NCBI GenBank assembly: GCA_902562645.1
Contig: CACETY010000001.1
Span: forward strand, 1 to 64,000
Origin: an uncultured Pelagibacteraceae bacterium
GTDB taxonomy: Bacteria; Pseudomonadota; Alphaproteobacteria; Pelagibacterales; Pelagibacteraceae
DNA length: 64,000 bases
Reading direction: 5' to 3'
A program made the translations under genes and the position numbers. The notes under the pieces are model-generated. The model was not told the DNA's origin. It did no database searches and saw only the letters and a program-made list of their open reading frames with translations. This document shows positions 17,637 to 26,520 of this stretch, one piece after another. Numbering within the stretch: position 1 is the stretch's first letter; every line of letters begins with the position of its first letter.

Positions 17637-18222
17637 AGTCTGCAGAAAGAGCTTTAATATTATCTTCCGAAAATTTAGTTGTGTGTGAATATTCTTTATG
17701 ATCAATACCTACTTCAATTGAATTATTTTGGTCTTTGAACTTATTTACTTGATCATCTGAAAATTTAAAATGTATAAATTGAACTGAAGATGCTTTTCCA
17801 TCCTCTGAAGTTCTATCAACATCCATTTCTGGAACTGCATAAATTTTTTCATCTCCAACTTTAATAAATATGTTATTTTCAACACCACCTAACCTTCCAA
17901 GAAATTCTGCTCTTATTACTGGATTGTCAATCTCAAACATTAAAGTTGCAACTAATTCTTTACCATTAGGTATTAAAGGATTATAAGCCGCAAGTTCGTC
18001 TGCAACTTGTTCGTCTCCACCCTTTTCAATGTAAAGCATTTCTTGAACTTGGGCTATCATTGTTTCATAACATTCAAAATAAAATGTTGCATAAGGCCCT
18101 AAAAGAACTCTTCTATTTTTTTTAAACTGTACTAATTCTTTTCTCATTTGTCTTCTAACCTTTTTGTATGCATCTAAAGGAAGAAGATCATCTTTTGTAA
18201 TAATTTTTTGTTCTTTTGACAT
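17629..18222 (-). CDS. DUF3501 family protein
   Basis: A 197-residue soluble protein of the DUF3501 family: ITKDDLLPLDAYKKVRRQMRKE, VLLGPYATFYFECYETM and RAEFLGRLGG. Its function is not established. It is the third gene of a rubrerythrin / Fe-S oxidoreductase / DUF3501 string, an association found in many aerobic proteobacteria that suggests a role in the same redox process. The ORF track starts at 18234. ATG 18222 (MSKEQK), 1 nt after the upstream stop, is an equally good or better start. Confidence 0.85.
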   Translation of the reverse strand: MSKEQKIITKDDLLPLDAYKKVRRQMRKELVQFKKNRRVLLGPYATFYFECYETMIAQVQEMLYIEKGGDEQVADELAAYNPLIPNGKELVATLMFEIDNPVIRAEFLGRLGGVENNIFIKVGDEKIYAVPEMDVDRTSEDGKASSVQFIHFKFSDDQVNKFKDQNNSIEVGIDHKEYSHTTKFSEDNIKALSADFN

Positions 18223-18223
18223 T

Positions 18224-19549
18224 CTATAATCCATAACTTTTTGAAACTATCTCAATTGGGTGCACAGCTTCATCATTAATAATATTTGTATCATCAGCTA
18301 ACTGTTTAATATGTTTGCCAGCTAATGGACAGTCAGAAGCCATATATTTATTATTTTTTCTTTTAACAGTACTTGCGGTAGTTTTGCCCACTTTATTTGC
18401 TATATCATGGGTTTCTTTCATAATACCAAAGGTTCCTCCATGACCAGCACATCTCTCAACAACATCTAATTTAATGTTTGGAATTAATTTAAGCATATCT
18501 CTTGCCTTATTACCCATATTTTGTGCTCTAGCATGACAAGCATTATGAACTGTTACTCCTCCATCAATTTCTTTCAAACCATCAACTAAACCCTCTTTAT
18601 TTGCAATATCCATAACATATTCATCAATATCGAGAGTATTTTGAGAAAGTTTTTTAATTATTCCATCATTTGGCATCAATAAAGGCCATTCAAACTTCAA
18701 CATTAACCCACAACTTGCTGTTAGGGTTACTACTTTATAACCTTTTTCGATATATTTAATTAGTTCTCTAGAAACCAACTCTGCTTGCTTTGTAACTTGA
18801 TCTAGATCTGCTTGTTCCAGATAAGGCATTCCACAACAACCTGCATAAGAGTGCTCTACCTCAACATTATTATGATGAAGTACTTTCAAAGCAGCTTCTC
18901 CAGTTTTTTTCTTATTAAAGTTAACAAAACAAGTGGAATAAATTACAACTTTTCTTTCTTTATGTTTTGGTAATATATTTTTTTTGTATTTTTGAAAATA
19001 ATTTGCAAAAGTTTCTTTATTATATTTTGGTAAAATAACTCTTTTATCTATTCCAGTAAAAAATTCTAAAACTTTTCTAGCAAATTTATTTTTTACATCA
19101 GTAATCCAATTTATTAAAAAGTTAAAAAATATTCCTATTTTTGAATTTCTATCGATTTTAGTTAATTGATTTGCAGTTTTTGATATATCACCATTTTTTC
19201 TTTGAGCAGTTCTATATCTCAACATTAAATGAGGAAAATCTAAATCAAATTCATGCGGTGGTACATAAGGACATTTAGTCATGAAACACATGTCACATAG
19301 AGTACAAGCATCAACAACTGGTTTAAACTTATCACTTGAAAGATCTGATACTTCACCACCTTCTGTTTCGTCTATAAAATCAAACAGCTTTGGAAAACTA
19401 TCACACAAGTTAAAACATCTTCTGCATCCATGGCATATATCAAAGACTCTTCTCATCTCCTGATCAATTTTCTCAGGGTTTATAAAATCTGGGTCTCTAA
19501 ATTTTAATGGATGTCTTGTAGGTGCTTGTGTACTACCTTCTCTGCTCAT
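18224..19549 (-). CDS. GlpC-like 4Fe-4S oxidoreductase with CCG-type domain
   Basis: A 441-residue protein from ATG 19549. Two ferredoxin-type clusters are encoded near residues 39-49 (CHGCRRCFNLC) and 82-92 (CTLCDMCFMTKC). The C-terminal half resembles the cysteine-rich CCG domain of GlpC and heterodisulfide reductase HdrB, with YAGCCGMPYLEQ and ERCAGHGGTFG; the second CCG-like site reads CAGHGG rather than CCG. It probably moves electrons between a donor and rubrerythrin or a quinone. The 19594 TTG start of the ORF track would translate a hairpin and is unlikely. Confidence 0.85.
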   Translation of the reverse strand: MSREGSTQAPTRHPLKFRDPDFINPEKIDQEMRRVFDICHGCRRCFNLCDSFPKLFDFIDETEGGEVSDLSSDKFKPVVDACTLCDMCFMTKCPYVPPHEFDLDFPHLMLRYRTAQRKNGDISKTANQLTKIDRNSKIGIFFNFLINWITDVKNKFARKVLEFFTGIDKRVILPKYNKETFANYFQKYKKNILPKHKERKVVIYSTCFVNFNKKKTGEAALKVLHHNNVEVEHSYAGCCGMPYLEQADLDQVTKQAELVSRELIKYIEKGYKVVTLTASCGLMLKFEWPLLMPNDGIIKKLSQNTLDIDEYVMDIANKEGLVDGLKEIDGGVTVHNACHARAQNMGNKARDMLKLIPNIKLDVVERCAGHGGTFGIMKETHDIANKVGKTTASTVKRKNNKYMASDCPLAGKHIKQLADDTNIINDEAVHPIEIVSKSYGL

Positions 19550-19566
19550 ATTAATTAATTGTAGTG

Positions 19567-19595
19567 TTTGTGGACGAGAGGGGTTCGTCCACAAA
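19567..19595 (-). other. Perfect 11-bp hairpin between rubrerythrin and Fe-S oxidoreductase genes
   Basis: TTTGTGGACGA and TCGTCCACAAA form a perfect 11-bp stem around a 7-nt loop. This is strikingly GC-rich for this genome. It lies 7 nt after the rubrerythrin stop and 18 nt before the next start codon. On the transcribed (minus) strand no T-run follows the stem, so it is not a standard intrinsic terminator. A partial terminator, an mRNA-processing or stability element, or an operator are possible. Confidence 0.75.
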
Positions 19596-19601
19596 TTTTG
19601 T

Positions 19602-20018
19602 TTAAGAAATACTTTCTAAAGTTTTTTGAAACTTTCCGGCATGAGATTTTTCAGCTTTTGCCAAAGTCTCAAACCAGTCAGCTATTTCATCAAATCCTTC
19701 ATCTCTGGCTGTTTTAGCCATTCCTGGGTACATATCTGTGTACTCATGTGTTTCACCTTGAATCGCAGACTCAAGATTTGCTTTTGTTTCACCGATTGGC
19801 TTACCAGTTGCTGGATCACCAACTTCTTCAAGATATTCTAAGTGACCATGTGCGTGTCCGGTTTCACCTTCTGCAGTTGATCTGAATACTGCTGCTACAT
19901 CGTTAAAACCTTCAACATCAGCTTTTTGAGCAAAATAAAGATATCTTCGATTTGCCTGGCTTTCACCAGCAAATGCTTCTTTTAAATTTTCCTCTGTTTT
20001 ACTACCTTTTAATGACAT
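19602..20018 (-). CDS. Rubrerythrin (di-iron domain only)
   Basis: A 138-residue ferritin-like protein. Iron-ligand segments include [49 protein letters not shown] and [10 protein letters not shown]. The usual C-terminal rubredoxin domain (two CxxC pairs) is absent, so electrons must come from a separate protein. The downstream Fe-S oxidoreductase is the natural candidate. Rubrerythrins reduce hydrogen peroxide. A good promoter precedes it, bracketed by TTTAGAAT half-sites, and the Irr-like regulator gene is next upstream on the same strand. Confidence 0.9.
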   Translation of the reverse strand: MSLKGSKTEENLKEAFAGESQANRRYLYFAQKADVEGFNDVAAVFRSTAEGETGHAHGHLEYLEEVGDPATGKPIGETKANLESAIQGETHEYTDMYPGMAKTARDEGFDEIADWFETLAKAEKSHAGKFQKTLESIS

Positions 20019-20041
20019 ATTTACTCCTACTTATAATAATG

Positions 20042-20096
20042 ATTCTAAAGTAGAGTTTATATAGTCGTTAAAAAATATATGTCAACAGTTTAGAAT
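20042..20096 (-). promoter_or_regulatory. Rubrerythrin promoter bracketed by inverted TTTAGAAT half-sites
   Basis: On the minus strand TTGACA (-35, 20080-20085) and TATATA (-10, 20058-20063) are 16 nt apart; TATAAA at 18 nt is an alternative -10. An inverted pair of the same 8-mer flanks it: ATTCTAAA at 20042-20049 and TTTAGAAT at 20089-20096. TTTAGAA/TTCTAAA is the half-site of the rhizobial iron control element bound by Irr. An irr-like gene is adjacent. Confidence 0.6.
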
Positions 20097-20134
20097 AAAT
20101 ATAATGTATTATTTAAACTATTGATATTATTAAT

Positions 20135-20563
20135 TTATTTTTGAGATTGATTATCACTCACAATTTTAGCAATAACTTCTACTGATTTTATTTTTTTTCC
20201 TGGAATTGTTTTTTTAATATTAACTTCATCGACATCATCTTGATGAATATCAATTAATCTATTTTCTTCTTCGTCAAAGAAATGGTGGTGATGAGTTACA
20301 TTTGTATCGTAATAACTTTGTGAAGCATTTAGTGGAATCTCTTTTAAGTAGCCTTTCTTGATAAATGCATGAACAGTATTGTAAACTGTTGCCAAAGATA
20401 CCTTGATATTTGCTTGATTTTCAATGATTTTAACCAATTCTTTAATTGTAAAATGAAAGGTTTTATCAGTATCAAATAATACCTCACAAATTTTTATTCT
20501 TTGTTTTGTAGGTCGAAGTCCTGATTTTCTCAGTTTATCTATATATTGCTCAGCGTAAGCCAT
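20135..20563 (-). CDS. irr: Irr-like Fur-family regulator
   Basis: A 142-residue Fur-superfamily protein. The winged helix includes GLRPTKQRIKICEVLF and VSLATVYNTVHAF, followed by a His-rich segment THHHHFFDEE (His91-94) and a short dimerisation end. The histidine run and the lack of C-terminal CxxC zinc sites resemble Irr, the haem-responsive alphaproteobacterial iron regulator, more than Fur or PerR. irr next to fabA-fabB-fabI is a known arrangement in rhizobia. An iron-control-like site lies just upstream of its start. Confidence 0.82.
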   Translation of the reverse strand: MAYAEQYIDKLRKSGLRPTKQRIKICEVLFDTDKTFHFTIKELVKIIENQANIKVSLATVYNTVHAFIKKGYLKEIPLNASQSYYDTNVTHHHHFFDEEENRLIDIHQDDVDEVNIKKTIPGKKIKSVEVIAKIVSDNQSQK

Positions 20564-20568
20564 TACTA

Positions 20569-20589
20569 ATTATAATTATTCTAAAGAAT
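20569..20589. promoter_or_regulatory. Iron-control-element-like operator in the irr/fabA divergent region
   Basis: ATTATAA-TTA-TTCTAAA (20569-20585) matches 12 of 14 fixed positions of TTTAGAA-N3-TTCTAAA. It overlaps a short perfect inverted repeat ATTCT-AA-AGAAT (20578-20589). It lies 5 nt upstream of the irr start and just upstream of a TATAAT (20598-20603) suited to fabA. This placement fits autoregulation of irr and possible control of fabA. Confidence 0.5.
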
Positions 20590-20635
20590 ATCTATATTAT
20601 AATGTTGGTAAATCAAGTAATAAGATTACAAATTT

Positions 20636-21136
20636 ATGAAAAAAAATTCCTTCAATTATGACGAATTAATAGGTTGTGCAAATGGTGAGCTTTTTGGCCC
20701 TGGTAATGCAAAATTACCATCTCCTCCAATGCTTATGTTTGACAGAATTACTGAAATTGATGAAAATAAGGGTGCTTTTGGCAAAGGATTAATGAAGGCT
20801 GAACTTGATATTAAAGATGATTTATGGTTTTTTAATTGTCACTTTAAAGAAGATCCAGTAATGCCAGGATGTTTAGGTCTAGATGCAATGTGGCAGTTGG
20901 TTGGATTTTACTTAGGTTGGCTTGGAAACCCAGGAAGAGGAAGAGCTTTAGGGGTAAGCACAGTAAAATTTACTGGAGAAGTTTTAAAAAATGTCAAAAT
21001 GGCAACATACATAATTGATATGAAAAGAATATTAATTAAAGGTGAAACAACTGTGGGCTTAGCAAATGGAATTCTTATGGCAGATGATAAAAAAATTTAC
21101 TCTGCTGATGGTCTAAAAGTAGGATTATTTAAATAA
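20636..21136 (+). CDS. fabA: 3-hydroxydecanoyl-ACP dehydratase/isomerase
   Basis: A 166-residue hotdog-fold enzyme. The catalytic histidine is in [23 protein letters not shown], and the aspartate-containing helix follows in the same block. FabA dehydrates 3-hydroxydecanoyl-ACP and isomerises the double bond, the branch point to unsaturated fatty acids. It precedes fabB in a TAATG overlap, as in the classical FabA/FabB anaerobic pathway. Confidence 0.95.
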   Translation: MKKNSFNYDELIGCANGELFGPGNAKLPSPPMLMFDRITEIDENKGAFGKGLMKAELDIKDDLWFFNCHFKEDPVMPGCLGLDAMWQLVGFYLGWLGNPGRGRALGVSTVKFTGEVLKNVKMATYIIDMKRILIKGETTVGLANGILMADDKKIYSADGLKVGLFK

Positions 21137-22347
21137 TGAGAAGAGTAGTAATTACAGGTTTAGGAGTTGTTTCTTGTTTAGGTAATAATCAGGAAGAAGT
21201 TCATCAATCATTATTAAATTCTAAGTCAGGTATTTCTTTTTCCGAAGAATACAAAGAACACAATTTAAAAAGTCATATCCATGGAAAGCCAAATATAAAA
21301 CTTGAAGATCACATAGATAGAAAAACAATTAGATTTATGGGCTCAGGATCAGCTTATAATTACATTGCAATGAAAGAAGCAATTGAAGATTCTGGACTAG
21401 AAGAAAGTGAAGTAAGTAATTTTAAAACTGGAATTGTTATGGGTTCAGGTGGACCTTCAATAGAAAATGTTATTTTAGCAGCTGATAAAACAAGAGCTAA
21501 AACTCCAAAATTGATGGGACCTTTTATAGTTCCAAGAACAATGGCAAGTACTGCGTCCGCAACACTTGCTGTTCCTTTTAAAATTAAAGGTACTAATTAT
21601 ACGATGAGTTCTGCTTGTGCAACAAGTGGTCACTGTATTGGAAATTCAATGGAATTAATTCAAATGGGCAAACAAGATATTGTATTTGCAGGTGGTAGTG
21701 AGGAAATACATTGGGCAATGACAGCTATGTTTGATGCGATGACTGCACTTTCCTCAAAATATAATGATACTCCTGAGAAAGCCTCAAGAGCTTACGATAA
21801 AACTAGAGATGGTTTTGTAATTGCAGGAGGTGCAGGGGTGCTTGTTCTCGAAGAGTATGAACATGCAAAAGCGAGAGGAGCTAAAATATACGCAGAATTA
21901 ACTGGTTATGGAGCAACTTCAGATGGATACGATATGGTAGCTCCATCTGGTGAAGGAGCAGTAAGATGTATGCAAATGGCGATGGCAACGTCAAAAAATA
22001 AAATAGATTATATTAATACTCATGGAACATCTACTCCAGTTGGAGATATTACAGAATTGAATGCAGTAAAAGATACTTTTGGAAATGAAATTCCTAAAAT
22101 AAGTTCAACCAAATCTTTGTCAGGTCATCCATTAGGAGCGGCTTCCGTTCACGAAGCTATATATTGTTTAATTATGATGAAAAACAATTTTATTGCTGGA
22201 TCAGCCAACATCAGTGAAATGGATGAAGAGGCTAAAATATTTCCAATCGTTGCTAAAACAGAAACAGAGGTAACTTTAAATACAGTTATGTCTAATAGTT
22301 TTGGTTTTGGTGGAACAAATGCAACTCTAATTTTTGAGAAAGTTTAA
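21136..22347 (+). CDS. fabB: Beta-ketoacyl-ACP synthase I
   Basis: A 403-residue thiolase-fold condensing enzyme with the nucleophile in [12 protein letters not shown], catalytic histidines in [11 protein letters not shown] and [14 protein letters not shown], and a C-terminal [14 protein letters not shown]. It elongates the cis-3-decenoyl-ACP made by FabA. It starts inside the fabA stop (TAATG) and is followed 3 nt later by fabI, so the three genes are an operon. Confidence 0.95.
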   Translation: MRRVVITGLGVVSCLGNNQEEVHQSLLNSKSGISFSEEYKEHNLKSHIHGKPNIKLEDHIDRKTIRFMGSGSAYNYIAMKEAIEDSGLEESEVSNFKTGIVMGSGGPSIENVILAADKTRAKTPKLMGPFIVPRTMASTASATLAVPFKIKGTNYTMSSACATSGHCIGNSMELIQMGKQDIVFAGGSEEIHWAMTAMFDAMTALSSKYNDTPEKASRAYDKTRDGFVIAGGAGVLVLEEYEHAKARGAKIYAELTGYGATSDGYDMVAPSGEGAVRCMQMAMATSKNKIDYINTHGTSTPVGDITELNAVKDTFGNEIPKISSTKSLSGHPLGAASVHEAIYCLIMMKNNFIAGSANISEMDEEAKIFPIVAKTETEVTLNTVMSNSFGFGGTNATLIFEKV

Positions 22348-22350
22348 TCA

Positions 22351-23136
22351 ATGTCTTTAATGAAGGGAAAAAAAGGACTGATAATGGGTGTTGCAAATGA
22401 AAGGTCTATTGCTTGGGGTATTTCTCAAAAACTTTCAGAAGCAGGTGCTGAATTAGCTTTCACATATTTAGGTGATGCTCTTAAAAAAAGAGTAGTTCCT
22501 CTTGCAGAAAAACTAAATTCTAATATTTCTTTTAGCTGTGATGTTGAAAAAAAAGAAGATGTAATAAAATTATTTGAGGATGTTAAATCCCAATGGGGAG
22601 AAATTGATTTTGTTGTTCACGCAATTGCTTTTTCTGATAAATCCGAACTTTCAGGAGAATATCTAAATACGACAAGAGAAAATTTTTTAAGAAGCATGCT
22701 AATTTCGTGTTTTTCATTTACTGAAGTTGCTAAAGAAGCTTCAAAAGTTATGAAAGAGGGTGGTAGCATGATTACACTTAGCTATGAGGCTAATAAAGCT
22801 ATTCCAAATTATAATGTTATGGGAGTCTGTAAGGCAGCATTAGAGTCTAGTGTAAAGTATTTAGCAAGAGATTTAGGGACTAAAGGAATAAGAGTTAATG
22901 CAATAAGTGCAGGACCAATTAAGACATTGGCTGCGTCAGCAATTGGAGATGCAAAATTTTTATATAAATGGAACGCTGACCACTCTTTTTTAAAAAGAAA
23001 TGTAGATAACATCGATGTTGGAAACTCAGCATTATATCTTCTAAGTGATATGGCAGGTGGTGTTACAGGTGAAATTCACTATGTTGATGCTGGTTATAAT
23101 AAAGTAGGTATGCCAGATCCAAAAAATATATCTTAA
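22351..23136 (+). CDS. fabI: Enoyl-ACP reductase (NADH)
   Basis: A 261-residue short-chain-dehydrogenase-fold enzyme of the FabI type. The cofactor loop is GVANERSIAWGISQKL, the active-site pair Y-x6-K is in YNVMGVCKAALES, and SAGPIKTLAAS follows. It reduces enoyl-ACP in the last step of each elongation cycle. It is the third gene of the fabA-fabB-fabI set. Confidence 0.95.
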   Translation: MSLMKGKKGLIMGVANERSIAWGISQKLSEAGAELAFTYLGDALKKRVVPLAEKLNSNISFSCDVEKKEDVIKLFEDVKSQWGEIDFVVHAIAFSDKSELSGEYLNTTRENFLRSMLISCFSFTEVAKEASKVMKEGGSMITLSYEANKAIPNYNVMGVCKAALESSVKYLARDLGTKGIRVNAISAGPIKTLAASAIGDAKFLYKWNADHSFLKRNVDNIDVGNSALYLLSDMAGGVTGEIHYVDAGYNKVGMPDPKNIS

Positions 23137-23148
23137 AATTTTATCATT

Positions 23149-23301
23149 ATGTTAATTTTAGTTTGGTTTGTGGTTTGTATAATATTTATTTTTGTTCAAT
23201 TAATTCTAGAGGGTTCTGGTCATGCACTAGAAGTTTTTGCCCTATTGACTGCAATAGCTTTATTCTTGATAAATAAGCTTGGTAAAAAAAAAACTAAATA
23301 A
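23149..23301 (+). CDS. Small membrane protein, unknown (50 aa, not in ORF track)
   Basis: ATG 23149 opens a 50-codon frame ending TAA at 23299-23301. The product has two hydrophobic stretches, LVWFVVCIIFIFVQLIL and ALEVFALLTAIALFLI, joined by EGSGH, with a lysine-rich end (NKLGKKKTK). This is a two-helix hairpin with a cytoplasmic positive tail. It starts 12 nt after fabI and ends 9 nt before msrB, so it fits the operon. I do not recognise a family. The regular topology supports a real gene, but the frame is short. Confidence 0.55.
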   Translation: MLILVWFVVCIIFIFVQLILEGSGHALEVFALLTAIALFLINKLGKKKTK

Positions 23302-23310
23302 TTAAATATT

Positions 23311-23802
23311 GTGAGAAGAAATTTTTTAAAAATTGCTGGAGCTTCTATATTTGGATTAATATTTTATCCGTTAACATCACTAGCGAGTAATTTAGTAGGA
23401 TTTAAAAAAAAATTAAAAAAAGATGAGAGTGAATACAATATAATAAATCCGGATCTCACAAATGAACAAAAGATAATAATGTTTGAAGAGGGTACTGAGC
23501 GTGCAGGTACTAGTGAATTAAATTATGAGAAAAGAAAAGGATCTTATCACTGTGCTAATTGTGGTGTGAAACTATTTGAATCCACTGCAAAATTTGATAG
23601 TGGAACTGGGTGGCCATCATTCACTGAGGCAATACCAGGCGCGTTTGTAACAAAAACTGATTATTCTTTTGGCATGAAGAGGACTGAATATAGCTGTGCA
23701 AATTGTGGCGCTCATCATGGCCATGTATTCAATGATGGTCCAGATGGTGGAAAAAGATATTGTAGCAATGGTCTTTGCTTGCTTTTCGTCCCAGAGAGTT
23801 AG
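23311..23802 (+). CDS. msrB: Exported peptide-methionine (R)-S-oxide reductase MsrB
   Basis: A 163-residue protein starting at GTG. The N-terminus is a twin-arginine-like signal (MRRNFLKIAGASIFGLI). The MsrB domain has two zinc CxxC pairs (CANCGVKLF and CANCGAHHGH), TGWPSFTEAI and the catalytic cysteine in RYCSNG. It reduces methionine-R-sulfoxide in proteins, here probably in the periplasm. Convergent with the ABM-domain gene, 3 nt apart. Confidence 0.92.
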   Translation: MRRNFLKIAGASIFGLIFYPLTSLASNLVGFKKKLKKDESEYNIINPDLTNEQKIIMFEEGTERAGTSELNYEKRKGSYHCANCGVKLFESTAKFDSGTGWPSFTEAIPGAFVTKTDYSFGMKRTEYSCANCGAHHGHVFNDGPDGGKRYCSNGLCLLFVPES

Positions 23803-23805
23803 TAA

Positions 23806-24186
23806 TTATATTTTTCTTATATAACCAACATTAGTAGTTTTAAAATGCTTGAAAGGGATATTTGTATCTTTTATTGCCTTTATAGTCTCTTCCGTAATAT
23901 TTCCATAGACCTCAATTTCGAATCTATCCGCAATTTTGTTGTGCTTTTCAACATAAACTTGGACTGGGGCATTACTTAGATGATGCAGCATGGCTTCACT
24001 ATTTCGGTAAACTTCACTCCAAGTAAATTCTAAAGGATCAGTTGGATCTTGATCGAAAGTATGAATAAGCATGTCTGGCTCTGATGCATTAACAGCCTCA
24101 TCAGCTTCTTTTGCTATCCTGAGATACTCTTCAACCTTACCCTCTTTAACGCGTATTCTTGCAATTAAAATAAATGGGTTAGACAT
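23806..24186 (-). CDS. Antibiotic biosynthesis monooxygenase (ABM) domain protein
   Basis: A 126-residue dimeric alpha/beta-barrel type protein. It starts NPFILIARIRVKEGKVEEYLRIAKEAD, with TFDQDPTDPLEFTWSEVY and the histidine-rich HHLSNAPVQVYVEKH. ABM-fold proteins range from quinone monooxygenases to haem-degrading enzymes, so the reaction cannot be named. It follows pnp by 4 nt and appears to be the last gene of the nusA-pnp operon. Confidence 0.75.
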   Translation of the reverse strand: MSNPFILIARIRVKEGKVEEYLRIAKEADEAVNASEPDMLIHTFDQDPTDPLEFTWSEVYRNSEAMLHHLSNAPVQVYVEKHNKIADRFEIEVYGNITEETIKAIKDTNIPFKHFKTTNVGYIRKI

Positions 24187-24190
24187 TTAT

Positions 24191-26263
24191 CTATATAGCA
24201 GCCTGCTTTATAGATAATTTAACTTTTCCTCTATCAAATCCAATAACTTTTACTTTAACTTCGTCACCTTCTTTGACAACATCCGTTACTTTGGCAACTC
24301 TTTTATCTGCAAGCTCAGAAATATGAACCAGTCCATCTTGTTTACCTAAGAAATTGACAAAAGCACCAAATTCCATAATTTTCATAACTTTTCCATTATA
24401 AATTTTATTTAATTCAGCTTTAGCTGTTATATCTTTGATCATTTGCATTGCTATATTTCTAGACTCTTCATCAGGAGCTGCAACTGTAACTACACCTTCA
24501 TCATTTACATCTACTTTAGCACCAGATTTTTCAACAATTTCTCTAATTGTTGCTCCACCTTTTCCAATCACAGCAGCTATATCTTTTTTATCAACCGTAA
24601 TTTTTTCCATTTTTGGAGTATGTTTGCCAACACTATCTCTAGATTTATCTAACGCTTTATTCATTTCACCCAAAATATGAATTCTACCATCTTTTGCTTG
24701 ATTTAAAGCCTGCTCCATTATTTCAAATGTAATTCCTGTAATCTTAATATCCATTTGCAATGATGTGATCCCGTCTTTAGTGCCTGCAACTTTAAAATCC
24801 ATATCTCCAAGGTGGTCTTCATCACCAAGAATATCTGATAATACAGAGAAATCATCACCTTCTTTTATTAAACCCATTGCAATTCCAGCAACTGGCTTTT
24901 TGATCGGAACACCTGCATCCATAAGAGCAAGTGAAGTTCCACAAACAGTTGCCATCGAAGATGATCCATTAGACTCCGTTATTTCTGACACAATTCTAAA
25001 TGTGTAAGGAAAACTTTCTTTTGATGGAAGTGATGAGTTAATTGCTCGCCATGCTAATTTACCATGTCCTATCTCTCTTCTACCTGTTCCAATTCTTCCA
25101 GTTTCACCGACTGAAAATGGAGGAAAATTATAATGCAACATAAATCTTTCTTTCTGAAGACCGTCTAAACTCTCTATTCTTTGTTCATCATCTGATGTAC
25201 CTAAAGTTGTTGTTACAATCGCTTGTGTTTCACCTCTTGTAAACAATGCTGAACCATGAACTCTAGGTAATATACCTACTTCACACATGATTGGTCTTAC
25301 ATCTGCTAGACCTCTTCCATCTATACGATTTTTATTTTTAAGAATATCAGTTCTTACAATGGATTTTTCCAAATTTTTAAGTTGAGAATTTACATCTAAA
25401 TCAGTGTAAGCCTCATTTTCCTCATATAATTTTTTAGCTTTTTCAGTAATTTCAGAAATTTGATTTGATCTATCTTGCTTGTCTCTTGTAGAGAAAGCTT
25501 TTTTCAAATCTTCAGTAAATTCATCTTCTAATTTCTTTTTTACTTCAGATAAATCTTTTTTCTCAACTGTCCACTCTGGTTTTCTACATTCTTTCGCAAG
25601 GTCTTCGATCATTTCTATTATTGGAACAAAACCTTCGTGACCAAATTTTACAGCATTCAACATTTCTTCTTCAGTTAAACCATTTGCCTCGGACTCTACC
25701 ATTAAAACTGCATCTTTAGTTCCTGCTACAACTAAATCTAATCTGGATTTCTCCAATTCAGTCTTAGATGGGTTCAGGACGTACTTTCCTTCAATAAAGC
25801 CAACTCTAGAAGCTCCCACAGGACCCATAAAGGGCATTCCTGAGATTGCTAAAGCTGCTGAAGATGCAATGATAGATAAAATATCTGCTTCATTTTCTTT
25901 ATCGTAAGATATTACTGTTGGTAATAGTTGTACTTCGTTTTTAAATTCATCTGGAAACAACGGTCTGATAGGTCTATCAATTAATCTTGAAATTAATGTT
26001 TCGCTTTCAGTAGGTCTTGCCTCTCTTTTAAAGTAACCACCTGGTATCTTACCAGCTGCATAATATTTTTCTTGGTAGTTTACAGATAATGGAAAGTAAT
26101 CCATATCTGGATTTACTTTTTTTGCTCCAACTACTGTTGCCAACACTACTGTCTCACCACACTGAGCTATAATTGCTCCATCAGCTTGTCTTGCTATTTT
26201 TCCTGTTTCTAAACTTATTTTTTTTCCAGCTACTTCTATTTCTTTTTTTATTACTTTAAACAT
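24191..26263 (-). CDS. pnp: Polyribonucleotide nucleotidyltransferase
   Basis: A 690-residue protein with two RNase PH-like domains ([12 protein letters not shown], and the second core with [15 protein letters not shown] and [11 protein letters not shown]). A KH domain ([14 protein letters not shown]) follows and then an S1 domain ([20 protein letters not shown]). PNPase degrades RNA 3' to 5' by phosphorolysis and is a degradosome component. It abuts rpsO (stop and start adjacent), the universal proteobacterial rpsO-pnp pair. Confidence 0.98.
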   Translation of the reverse strand: MFKVIKKEIEVAGKKISLETGKIARQADGAIIAQCGETVVLATVVGAKKVNPDMDYFPLSVNYQEKYYAAGKIPGGYFKREARPTESETLISRLIDRPIRPLFPDEFKNEVQLLPTVISYDKENEADILSIIASSAALAISGMPFMGPVGASRVGFIEGKYVLNPSKTELEKSRLDLVVAGTKDAVLMVESEANGLTEEEMLNAVKFGHEGFVPIIEMIEDLAKECRKPEWTVEKKDLSEVKKKLEDEFTEDLKKAFSTRDKQDRSNQISEITEKAKKLYEENEAYTDLDVNSQLKNLEKSIVRTDILKNKNRIDGRGLADVRPIMCEVGILPRVHGSALFTRGETQAIVTTTLGTSDDEQRIESLDGLQKERFMLHYNFPPFSVGETGRIGTGRREIGHGKLAWRAINSSLPSKESFPYTFRIVSEITESNGSSSMATVCGTSLALMDAGVPIKKPVAGIAMGLIKEGDDFSVLSDILGDEDHLGDMDFKVAGTKDGITSLQMDIKITGITFEIMEQALNQAKDGRIHILGEMNKALDKSRDSVGKHTPKMEKITVDKKDIAAVIGKGGATIREIVEKSGAKVDVNDEGVVTVAAPDEESRNIAMQMIKDITAKAELNKIYNGKVMKIMEFGAFVNFLGKQDGLVHISELADKRVAKVTDVVKEGDEVKVKVIGFDRGKVKLSIKQAAI

Positions 26264-26512
26264 TTATTTCCTTAAATTAAGTTTTGTTAATACTGTCTTA
26301 TAAGACTCCATATTATTTTTCTTTAAATAGTCTAATAATTTTTTTCTTCTATTTACTGCTCTCAAAAGGCCAACAGATGAATGTTTATCTTTTTTGAATT
26401 GTTTTACGTGTTTCGATAAACTCTCAATTTTACCAGTTAACTGAGCAATCTGAACTTCAGAAGATCCCGTATCTTTATCATGAGTTTTAAGTTCTTTTAT
26501 TTTTTCTTTCAT
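26264..26512 (-). CDS. rpsO: 30S ribosomal protein S15
   Basis: An 82-residue protein with the S15 core DTGSSEVQIAQLTGKIESLSKHVK, HSSVGLLRAVNRRKKLLDYL and a basic end. It is a few residues shorter at the N-terminus than the common 89-residue form, consistent with trimming. It binds 16S rRNA helix h22 and usually autoregulates with pnp. It is 8 nt from rbfA; the usual truB between them is absent. Confidence 0.96.
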   Translation of the reverse strand: MKEKIKELKTHDKDTGSSEVQIAQLTGKIESLSKHVKQFKKDKHSSVGLLRAVNRRKKLLDYLKKNNMESYKTVLTKLNLRK

Positions 26513-26520
26513 TTTTATCC

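Noticed and set aside
19550-19594. TTG start and 15-residue extension of the Fe-S oxidoreductase
   Set aside because: The extension would be encoded by the perfect hairpin; ATG 19549 is a normal start after the hairpin.
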